Source: Paramacrobiotus metropolitanus
Lineage: Eukaryota; Tardigrada; Eutardigrada; Parachela; Macrobiotidae
Direction: 5' to 3'
DNA: 64,000 nt
Assembly: GCF_019649055.1 (NCBI RefSeq)
Contig: NW_026570234.1
Location: forward strand, 248,001 to 312,000
The notes under the pieces are model-generated. The model saw nothing but the letters and a program-made list of their open reading frames with translations. It did not search any database and was not told the DNA's origin. The position numbers were made by a program, and so were the translations under genes. Below, one piece after another: positions 12,901 to 22,685 of this stretch (the stretch's first letter is position 1; every line of letters starts with the position of its first letter).

Positions 12901-15402
12901 TCCAACTTCTTCTATTTCGCGTTCAGGACTTGATGTGGTTTTCTCCTTGAAGTATTCGCTCATTTTTTGAACTTCCAGTGTAGCGGACATGAGAATGGCC
13001 TAAACAATTGTAATTATTTCCTGACGAGACGGCACTGCACCTGCAGTCCGAAATAACCTTACCTGTACATTTGGAGAATTTTCGCGCATCATCTGTCGCA
13101 CTAGCATCAGTGCCAAGTCGGTGTCCTGATCCCGCTCATGAACCTAAGTCAAGGTTGGCTCAAAAATTTCCAAAATTTATGGAGGTTACCATAACATATA
13201 CACCCACGAAAACAGAGCGCGCATTACGGAAAACACGACCCACAACATAAATAACTGAATAAATTTAGAGATGCATTAGATAAGCAGATCATAAGTATAC
13301 TAGATACGACACTGGCGGCAAAGGGTACAACGTAATTAAAAATCGATGTGCTTATCCCTATAATAACCCAAACAACCGCACCTCGTCCAAGAATACATGC
13401 GTGTACATATTCAGATTCTTCATGGATATGATTTTCTCTAGGAAAACCCCAGTAGTGCAGTAAGTCAGCCTTGTGGACTGTGTAGTCTGTCTATCCAAGC
13501 CAACCTACGACGGAAATATATTCAGAAACAAATGTCAGCGCTGAAAATCTCCTTTTTTTACGTGATATCCAACAAGTTGTCCCAGTGTCCAGCCTCTCTC
13601 AAAGCAAACTCTTCTGGCAATACTGGTAGCAGCAATTCTTCGAGGTTGAGTTACAATGATGTTGCACGGTTTATTTGTGGCGGCACATTCGTCCAGAACC
13701 ATGAGCGGTACCTGAGTAGTTTTACCGGTTCCGGTAGGGCCACAAATGACGACAACCCTTCGGCTACACAAATATCTCAACACCTGAAAAGGTATCACAA
13801 AGGTCAAACACTGCCAGCAGAATAATATTTTTCGCGTGACAACGTGCTATTCCAGCTGGCTGCTAACGAATGGGAAACGCAAGATATACCACAATAATTC
13901 AACTACACATATTAAACACGTTTAAAATGCACAAAACTTTTTTACCGCTGATGTAAAAATTAGTACATCTCGCGAAATATTACGATGTCAAACCTCGTCT
14001 TTTCGAGTATAAATCGGCAACTGTAGCACGTCATGGGGGATTTCCGAGGGATAAAACTGCTGAAAAACCACTGGATCCTTCTCCGGTTGACAGATAATGT
14101 TGATATCCGGTTTATGAGACAGCAGTAACTCTCGTTCGGTAGGTCTCGAAGTGAATACATCTTGCGAGGTTACAGTCGATGCAGATGTGACTGATGCCGC
14201 CTAAGCAGAAATACAAGTAAACGCTTTCAAAACACTAAAATTGTTGACAGATTATGCAATCAATGTCTTAAAATTAATCAAACTTCAAATAATGTGAATA
14301 TAAAAAGAGGGCTGCTACTTCGGACACATTGGTCAAGTACGAACTTCTAAGCAGTAGTAACAAAGTGATGCGCTCAAAGTGTAAATACCACGACACGACA
14401 CGTACATCATCCAGATCGGACATCAGTTGGGAGCGAAGGGTCAAGGACATGGACGGCAAACTGGCCTGGCTACCAAAGCGACCTCTTTCGTTTTTCGAGA
14501 AGACTTTGGCGTTTCGCATTTTCAGATAATCAGCCTGAGTAGCAGCGATACCCCTAAAGAAAAGATGTTTACCATAAACTGAATAAGGTGGTATGTAATA
14601 CGAGTATTTAGAAAATGAAAAATTAATAAGGAATAAGAAAAACCAGTTATTACTGCCGATAAAATCCATCACGAAATGTGCATGCAGCATGTGCACCCAA
14701 AATAAATATCCTTTTACGTACACCCTTGAAAGCTTAAGAACTTACAACTTACCTAGGGTTTTTGTAACTCGGCAGGCGTTCTTCTGGTGAGTAAATGAGA
14801 TCATTCCTCAGTTCTTTGCTTACGATGTCTTGATACAAAGCCTGCAGTTCTCTTTTTAACATCCAAATGGCGGTGGCCTGTTTTGGTCGGGTAACAGTGG
14901 CCGCGCCGGTTTTCGCTTTCTCGTTGGTTGACGCGTGACTGTCGTCATCTGGATCAGGCTCAGAATCGGAATCGTGATTTTTGACTCCACTGTCCGCTGT
15001 CATTTGGAAAATTCTATCATCTTTTAGGAATGTTTCGATATCCGAAAGCGGAAGAGTCACGCCGCAATACAAACCAAAGCGCTGAATGATCAGAGGCGAG
15101 ACCTGACCACCACTGCCCAATAGTAAACTGATTATTTCGCGACGATGAGTGGTTTTCAGATTCGCACGGGAGATACTCTTTTCCGGATGCTCATAATCGA
15201 AAAGAACGGGTGCATTTTTTTCAAGGAATTCATCGACGTTGCAGTTCCAGTAATCAATCTTTGGTCGGGGAATTCCGAATGAACCATCGATATCCACGAA
15301 ATCAGGTATGGCGTCTTCTGGCTCTTGAACCGCTTCGGACACCGCTGTCTGTGTCTGTCGCTGCTGACTTCGCAGAAGACGTTTGAAATACGTTTCCGAC
15401 AT
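6935..15402 (-). CDS. TDRD9: TDRD9/spindle-E-like DEVH-box RNA helicase with Tudor domain
   Basis: A gene of about 20 exons. Exon 1 (15402-14753) starts with MSETYFKRLL; next come 14553-14406, 14200-13994, 13783-13562, 13504-13382 and 13143-13063, all with GT-AG junctions that keep frame. Helicase motifs in order are GPTGTGKTT (Walker A), TQPRR, DEVH (the family's form of DEAH, split by an intron), SAT, ILSTNIAESS and QRKGRVGR. HA2-like segments follow (LRIKQLGVPVPPAE; DGDLTAMGFLLASFPLDVR). A Tudor domain lies at about 9.1-9.45 kb (VLLVDLGEYDLI, LYYLPDSL). The last exon (about 7119-6935) has CQFC-x11-H-x5-H, a zinc-finger pattern. In animals this family acts with PIWI proteins in germline granules in piRNA biogenesis and transposon silencing. 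All ATPase motifs are intact. Some central exon borders (about 12.7-11.3 kb and 10.5-9.5 kb) are approximate. Homology is clear; the cellular role is inferred from the family. Confidence 0.9.
7437..7525. repeat. Short direct duplication in a TDRD9 intron
   Basis: The block TTTCGAAGAACCAGTAATGA and its flanking bases occur twice, about 60 bp apart (from 7438 and from about 7500), separated by sequence rich in GAAGAAC and CGAAC. It looks like a local tandem duplication inside an intron. Confidence 0.7.
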
Positions 15403-17625
15403 TATGCCATAATGCGTAACACAAATTTATAGAAAATGTCGATAAAAAAGTGAATTCTGAACTCTGAAATAAACGTTTCTCGAGGCTAGCACGGAAATCA
15501 AAGCAAGGCACTAGAGGGTAGCACGTACGTACTTGCTTTGTTGCAGATTTAAATTCAACGGGCATCACGGCGAAGAAAACCACGTTCACAACAAGGTCGA
15601 AGTTGCGTTTGAAATGCAGCCCGTGGGTGGTTGCTCTTACTCTTATTTTGCGCTAACAAGCCATCTGGGAGACAGAATTCGGTTAAGTTTTTACAAAAAT
15701 ATTAAAGGTTACAAACTTGCAACTTGCCGACACAAGTTAGTAATTGTAAGTTATAATTAGCACTCGTATTTTAATTTTGTTAGCTTGTCTTCAGAAATGC
15801 GATAGCACAAGAACCGGGCGAGCTAGGAAGCCATATGGTATCCTATACGCAGCCTGGCAGCCTCGTCCTGTGTGGTCATTAGCAGTCCGCCACAAAATTT
15901 AAAATCCGTTACAAACTTACAGTTTTATACTTTTATGGCGCAAATAGAAAGTACATTTTATGGTAAACTGTACTTTGACTTTCTGTGGTACTACTGTAAC
16001 ATTACTTAATTTGCCAACCGTGGCACGGCGGCTTTTTTTCGGGACAGATGTGTCGTTTTTCCTCTATTTGGAATTCGAGACTGCTTCCTTGGTAGACAGT
16101 TCAGACATTCACTTTGTCCCAATCTTTTCGGTTATCTGTCGTTCCGGACCGGATCGCTCCGATCAGAGAGATAAGTTTCAGCGTACAGTATAAATGGCGC
16201 GAGCGTTTCCCAGCCCATGGAGTCATAATTGCAAAGGCTGTCCAGGGTCCTCATCCCGTCTTCGAGATCGCTGCGTTAGTATAATGTTCTGAGCTTGTGA
16301 TCTTTGTGAAATTATGGATATCTACATTCACATAAAATGTAAAATAGTTTGCACTTTGCAGCGGTTTTTATGTCTGATGGAACAATACTCGTATAGTTTC
16401 CTGCCAAAGATTTTCTGACTTTGGTTATTAATCAGATGATCACATGTGACATGATTAAAGGGAAGACCATGTTTCGACGCTAAATATTTCAGCTACTGTG
16501 TGGCTTTTCCTCTAATCATTTGCCATGTAGCTAGCCCATGAGTTTGCCGGCGCCTTAAAATGTTGTCGTCCCAAGTCGAATCTGCGACCGTACGCCATAC
16601 GGCATTTTACAAGATCTGTTCTGGGAACCGTCGGTTTTGACATATTCCAGTATTTTTTATTCATAAAAAAGAGCCAGTGACAACTCTACTAAACAATAAA
16701 AAAGGTAAAGCAAAAGTGTTTTCGCATATTTTTACATTACAGCCTCACGTATGTCTTTAGCTATTTCAGTTGCTGAATACTTGTACGTTGACAGCGTTTG
16801 ACCTTTGAGGAGATCGATGTCCTATTTTTCCTTTCTCATATCATGTGGTCGCGGAATGCGTAGACTTCTTGTTAGATAGTGAACAGCGTTTGATCATGAA
16901 ATTAATTTTGCTAGTCAGCGAAGGACAGATTACTGTATACTCGTCACTCGTGTATCCAGTACGACTGGCAAAGTAGTTTTTCTACTCTACCTTGCTAACC
17001 GTAAGATATAAATTATTTATATGTACAGATTTCTTCTTCAAAGAAAACTAAAAAGCCTGCAATACTAAAAAGCCTGCAGTACGAGCACTGAATACGGTAC
17101 TCACCATTTCTCTGTTATACGAACACTATCTGCACAATACTTCCAAACATACGGGGGACAACACAGAAGCTATTAAATGGTAAGCTGCAACGTACTGCAT
17201 CAGTTTGAACGATCAAATAACGATAAGATCGTCTTTATAAGAAGACGGCTAGTCTAAAGGGTTCGTTAATACGATTTTTATCAACAATTGTTGAAATTCA
17301 AAAATTTTGGGCTGATGAGGAATCGGTTATATTTATCATTAGTGTGGTCCGTATGCATTTGCTGTGCCCGAATTACACGAGATTTTTTGTCGGCATCTTC
17401 TGGCTGTTGCGTTGGATTACAACTGCAGAAGATCACATCATGATCACTATAGAACAATAATTTGATAACTACTTTACTGTACAAGTATACTTATCTTATC
17501 CGAAAAATTATGTTATATTTTAATTTCTCGTTGAGGAGCATCTTGCATTCATTTGTGTAGCAGATATCTTTACTTTCAGTTTAGCGAACTGCTTTCTCTG
17601 ATTAAAGTCCCAGATCGTGAGAAAA
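15403..17625. other. Intergenic region upstream of two divergent genes
   Basis: This holds the 5' side of the TDRD9-like gene (-) and of the receptor-subunit gene (+). Short frames are present but unsupported. An 18-base unit containing AAAAAGCCTGCA is repeated in tandem near 17050-17085. No clear TATA box was chosen. Confidence 0.4.
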
Positions 17626-20380
17626 ATGACCGTCGTATTGAGCATATCTAGTTTGGCATTTTGTATGGCGATTATCCGCAGTGGATATTGCATTGTGGAT
17701 ATCAATGGTAAATTGTTTGAGACGCTTCCAAACTTTAGTTACCTATATTTTTAAGACACTCAGCGAAAGTTTGAAACATAGAATTATTGAAAATTATTTT
17801 GCATTTTTTTGCTGAGTCAAACATGCATCGGTCACGACGGAAAAGGGTTTTAGCCGTATTTTGGTGACACCATGAGGTGTAGTGACATACTACACGAAAT
17901 TAAACAGTGATTATTGCAAAAAAAATTTCAGTTTACAGGGAGAAAAAATTTATTGTTCACGCCACATTTTTTATATTGAATTTTTGAAAAATTATTGAAA
18001 TTTCGTTTATAGTTAGTGTAAGTTGTGGTATGAACAAATAGCAGCTATTCGTTGCCGTTGACAAAAATGAACATAACTACAGGAAAGTCCGTTGACAACA
18101 ACGAGGCTGCTGTCGAACTAACCCGATCAAGAATTACGACGGAAAAGCGACTGCGATCTTATTTATTTGAACATTATGATCGGAAAGTGCGACCATCAGG
18201 GAACAAAACCGACACTGTGTCGGTGTATGTGTCGATGATGCTGTTGCACATCGAAGGGATCGTAAGTGTGACTGGTGTCGAAATTAAACGATTTTATTAG
18301 GAAATCAAATTAGTGATGCTACGGAATTTATTTGCTTTTTGAAACCAGAACGAGCAGCGTCAAGTACTGAGGGTTCATACATGGACCAGCTTCCGATGGA
18401 ACGATGTTCGTTTAGTATGGGATTCTTCGGAGTATGCAAATATCACCACATTGCACACCGCCGACGAAGAATTATGGCTTCCAGACATTACGCTCTATAA
18501 CAAGTAAAATCTCCATCATACCGTCGCTTGTGAAGAAACACTGCAAAACTTGGATACAAGCAGTTAACAAAATTTGTATTAGCGACCCCCTTAATGTTTT
18601 TCATATAGCGCGGAAGGAAAGGATATTCATAACTTTGGCTCGACCACTATTATGGTCCAATCTAACGGCGACGTAGTATGGGTGCCTCCAGCTAGCTTCA
18701 GCGCACAGTGCAAGTACGCATTACTAATCTAGTATGGCGGAATTTTTCAGCGAAACGCCAGATCGTTTATTTAGCGACTTGTAAACTACAATTATTTTCT
18801 TTAAAGCATGAACTTTGACACCTGGCCAAGGGACAAGCATCGATGCCATCTTTTATTGGGTAAGATATCGGTATATAACAAAAGGTCAACTACAGTCTAC
18901 AGAAACCAAAAACCGTAAATAACAACAAAGTAATTTACGGTTTTTGGTTTCTGTAGTCGCAAACCGTAGCATACCTACAAACAGTACACATTCAATTTGC
19001 TGTAAGTAAGATTATGTTGCAGCATTTTACGTACCTATGATGTACGACTACAATACTCGTACACACCTCGTTTTGATCATTAATATTTGTACAGTAATTT
19101 TTGTGTAGGATCGTGGACACAACACGGATTCGATCTGGACATTCAGTTAGATGATGCCGAAGCCGGCATAGGTACATTCCGGTTTTTGTTAGAGGCTGAA
19201 CAGCCTGCACTAAGTGCACTTACACAGTCTGACGTACAAAAACAACAAAATAAAACCGAAGAAATTTTTCCAGATTTTGTTTTCTAATTTTCAGATACAA
19301 GGAATTTTGTGCAGAACGATCAGTGGTTACTTACAAATGTCTCCGCGACCCGGACCCAAGTTTTTTATCCGTGTTGCGTGGAGCCGTACGTTTCTGTATC
19401 GGTAAAACTGACATCATTTTGAAATTGACATCACTACACGCTAAAAAAGGGCAAACTTTCTATCATTGTAGCACAAGCGACCACAATATGAAACTTATCG
19501 GAGGAACACATAATATTAATTTGAGATACTAAATTTTCTGTTACAGTTCACTCTGCAACTTCGTCGCAATCCATCGCATTATTTTCATACCTTGGTCCTA
19601 CCGGTTATAATTTTGCTTATCGCATCATGGTTCCTGTTCATCATCCCAGATTACCGATTTCGACTGTTGGTTGGTTTACTGGAAATTTTGGCACTAAGCG
19701 GGGAAAGTATATTTCTGTATTCTGTGGCACCTCCATCAACTGGAACTCCTCCAATTGGTAAACAAAATTTAACGCATACAACTGCAGCCAGTACACGTTG
19801 TATTATCAATATAGATATAATATTAATTTTTATACCTGTATTATCAATATAGATATAATATTAATTTAAGTGTACTTACAGTACAATGTTGTTCAAAGCG
19901 TGATGTTGTTTGAAGTACAGAGTACAAGATTATGTAAAGCAGTGCAGTTCTACAAAGTTTTGCTGTCAGTAACTTGACATAATTACTTACTACAATCTTA
20001 TTGCAGTCCGTCTTGTGGCGTTTAGTATTGGATTCGTGTTATACGCTTTGGTGTTGTGCATGATTTTGGACGCCGTTAGACGCTGCTCAAAGCCATTACC
20101 AAAGTGGATCCAGGCAACTTTTAATCCCAAAATGGGTTTTATTCTCCTTCTTCCTTCCACCTCAACAGCGCCAGAGCAGTTTTCCGAAAACCGAGGAAAA
20201 GATGGGGATAAAGAATTTCTCACCGTTGATTTCGAAAGAGAGAACAACCCACAGCAGGAGCTGACCGGAAACGATATTGCATTACAGAGGTCATGGAAAA
20301 TATTCACGGATATCTTGTCACGCATTTGCTTGCTACACTATGCTATTGGGAGCACAATCCTAATCATTTTCTTATGGTGA
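17626..20380 (+). CDS. Nicotinic acetylcholine receptor-like alpha-type subunit (Cys-loop ligand-gated channel)
   Basis: Exons: a tentative signal-peptide exon 17626-17707 (MTVVLSISSLAFCMAIIRSG), then about 18045-18261, 18349-18503, 18609-18713, 18807-18859, 19109-19171, 19295-19401, 19547-19757 and 20007-20380. From exon 2 on all joins keep frame; the exon 1/2 join does not, so the 5' end is uncertain. The extracellular part has TWTSFRWNDVRLVWDSSEY, LWLPDITLYNN and an exact Cys-loop across a splice site (C-x13-C, NMNFDTWPRDKHR between the cysteines). FYPCCVEPY gives the adjacent cysteine pair that marks agonist-binding alpha subunits. Four membrane segments follow: M1 LVLPVIILLIASWFLFIIP, M2, M3 (AFSIGFVLYALVLCMILDA) and a C-terminal M4; PKW after M3 is conserved. 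The M3-M4 loop is short. M2 is aberrant (see findings). Likely a plasma-membrane receptor in nerve or muscle. Confidence 0.88.
18897..18956. repeat. Perfect 24-bp inverted repeat in a receptor-subunit intron
   Basis: The left arm 18897-18920 and right arm 18933-18956 are exact reverse complements around a 12-base loop. It sits between the Cys-loop exon (ends 18859) and the next exon (19109). A transcript would fold into a strong hairpin. No known microRNA was recognised. Confidence 0.85.
19797..19868. repeat. Tandem duplication in the last intron of the receptor-subunit gene
   Basis: A unit of about 38 bp containing TATTATCAATATAGATATAA is present twice in a row, with a few end differences. 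It is A/T-rich and intronic. Confidence 0.7.
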
Positions 20381-20957
20381 AATGTTGCATAAGAGAGCAT
20401 AATTATTGGTGCAACCGCTGTCTTAAAATTTTGGTAGGGCAAAAGTGACGATGTACGTAGCCTCATATTACACTAATACCCAATACAAAATCGGCGTGTG
20501 CAAGCAGGAATAGCTGTGGAAATAGGTACATCTAATTAAAGACTGTTTCCGTTGTGTGGATGTAAGATACTCCTAGATCCTACACTAAAATTCCTGAAAA
20601 TGTTTTAGTTACGCACACGGCGTTTTACTGTACGTTCAGCCCAACAAGCACATCTTATTAATCTGCAATAAATTCCGTTGCCGTTCACACACCAGCAGGC
20701 CTTACAACTGTCAAGGTTCTACTCGCTCCTTCAGCTTATCCATAGGTCTCGATAAGCATTACACCCGAAATACGTGACAATATAAGGGTTTGTTGAACAA
20801 AATCAACACCCAGCCCTATGTATAACGATTTTACGCATAACTGCACGAACCAGGTTTATAGCCTACTTATGCAAACGATCAAAAGATTTAATTTTATAAA
20901 GAGCTGCCAATAAGTCATTTTATTCGCGGTAACAAAACTTTACACGTTTGGATCGAA
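20381..20957. other. Intergenic spacer with TATA-like element
   Basis: The spacer separates the receptor-subunit stop from the next start on the same strand. TTTATAAA at 20893-20900 lies about 60 bases upstream of the ATG at 20958 and may be that gene's TATA box. Nothing else is recognisable. Confidence 0.4.
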
Positions 20958-22088
20958 ATGGACTTCTTCATGAACAGCGCCCGGGTATCGTGTGCACTTT
21001 TGCAAATGTTCTATCTTTCAGCGTTGCATCGTTTTCCTGAAGGGTTAGCATGCATGAATTCAGATTCCCTTAGCAGTAAACTGGATTTTTTACTGTCGCG
21101 CAGCAGTCTACCATTCGAATTTGAGCAGTTCCGAAATGACAACAGCTGCGAAATCTTTTTTTCCGAACAGAATTCTCACGGCCGGATTGTCTGTACGCAA
21201 AGCTCGTATAATGACGTTCGGGACGTTTTAATCCGTTACAAAAAAGATGAATCCTGCCCGCCTTTTCTGGAACTGGTCATTGACAACGGAGATAGTGGAC
21301 GATACAGCGGGGAGTATAATGCGGCTCAGTTGGCCTTAAAAGACATTAACATGGCGCTGCTCCGTCCGGTAAAGACAATCTTAACCCGGCTGCTTATCCG
21401 CAATTTTTTCCGTGACCTGATCGCTGAAATCCATAGCGGAGCGCTGTCAGGACTGGAAGCACTGCAGATAATCAAAATGGAAAATATATTTTCTCTGAAA
21501 ATGGACTGGGATTGGCTGCCGACCAACTTAAACAACACACTGGATAGTGTCGTAATGCGCGATGTGACCTTTATTACGGTTAATCCGGTTACTTTTAAGA
21601 GACTTTTGATTAGTCCTCGAAAGCCCTGCCTGTCTTTGGATAATGTAGTTTTTCCTTGTTCCTGCTCCCATAACTGGACACTTGATCTGGTGCAGAAAGA
21701 CTTCCGCTACGCGAAACCATTCATAACGTTTTCGAAATTTGACTCTGGCGCAACAAGTGGCCCGTTCGATAGTGCATATCTTCAGTGCGGTTTCACAAAT
21801 AGAAGTAACTCGACCCAGAAATGTATCGACCTGAGATTTCCATACAGTACGATGCCACTGGAAGACTTTCTGGAAAATTCCTGTATTAGCACTAATTCCA
21901 CCATTATTCAAGATACAAAACTAATCAATTCTAGCCGTGGAGAAAGCACAGTTCAGAGCGACATGCTACTGTTGAAAGCACCTCGCCGGTCGTCTGCGAC
22001 GGCAAAAGCAAATCCAGGTATACTGTCGAGAATCATTGGGAGTGCTATTTTATTTTCATATTGTCTCCTGCAAGAACTGCGTTCATAG
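20958..22088 (+). CDS. Intronless secreted or GPI-anchored protein of unknown family
   Basis: A single uninterrupted frame of 376 codons, by far the longest intronless frame in the neighbourhood, so it is very likely a real gene. Residues 1-32 resemble a signal sequence (SCALLQMFYLSAL). The middle has irregular leucine-spaced segments (IHSGALSGLEALQIIKMENI; later WLPTNLNNTLDSVVMRD) reminiscent of degenerate leucine-rich repeats. Cysteine-rich stretches follow (VVFPCSCSHNWTLDL; YLQCGFTNRSNSTQKC), similar in style to an LRR C-terminal cap. Several NxS/T sites are present. The C-terminus is hydrophobic (ILSRIIGSAILFSYCLL) and ends shortly after, as in GPI-anchor signals or a tail anchor. I recognise no named family. 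The convergent neighbour on the other strand is a genuine secreted LRR protein, so a shared ancestry is possible. Confidence 0.75.
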   Translation: MDFFMNSARVSCALLQMFYLSALHRFPEGLACMNSDSLSSKLDFLLSRSSLPFEFEQFRNDNSCEIFFSEQNSHGRIVCTQSSYNDVRDVLIRYKKDESCPPFLELVIDNGDSGRYSGEYNAAQLALKDINMALLRPVKTILTRLLIRNFFRDLIAEIHSGALSGLEALQIIKMENIFSLKMDWDWLPTNLNNTLDSVVMRDVTFITVNPVTFKRLLISPRKPCLSLDNVVFPCSCSHNWTLDLVQKDFRYAKPFITFSKFDSGATSGPFDSAYLQCGFTNRSNSTQKCIDLRFPYSTMPLEDFLENSCISTNSTIIQDTKLINSSRGESTVQSDMLLLKAPRRSSATAKANPGILSRIIGSAILFSYCLLQELRS

Positions 22089-22685
22089 ACCCAGGAAACA
22101 GTATCAAATTTATGACTAGTTAAATTCCCTATCGGTACGAGGGAATTCCGTCGTATGAATGTGTGCTGATATGAGTTAAAATTGCCAATAAATAAATAAT
22201 TATATTGACTGAAAAATATTCCCTTTATAGATAGAAATCGACTTGACCGTGGCTGTGCTGACTTATATGGCCATTTACGTGTTTATAACCAAATCGGACG
22301 CAGAAAATTAACGCACTCACCGAGTTACAATTCTGCAGTTCTTACGACAGTCAAAAACGAATTTATAACTGCAATTACAAGTCGTAACAATGTCTGCCAC
22401 GTAAATTAATGGAGAATCCACCACTCGAAACAAAATCAACAACAAATAAAATGAACATTTTAAAACAAAAAATAAATTCGCAACTGTAGAGCAGTAGGTT
22501 AGCAGGCAGGAAATAAAAATCCGTATAGTTGGCAAAGCGCATGTAATCAGCTTAGCAGTTGTAAGACGCGCACGTTCGATTGGGGACTGACCAATCCGTA
22601 AATGTCACCCGGCTGTCAAAGTCGGCCCAAACACAAACAAATTTGAATTTTTAGACAGACAAATAATTGGACAAATACTACTTAC
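22089..22685. other. Convergent intergenic region, possible 3' end of the LRR gene
   Basis: It separates the orphan gene (+) from the last exon I can support of the LRR gene (-). A donor-like GTAAGT at 22685 suggests the LRR gene may continue here. The minus-strand segment 22317-22420 (VDSPLIYVADIVTTCNCSY) could be a further exon, but I could not join it in frame. Confidence 0.35.
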
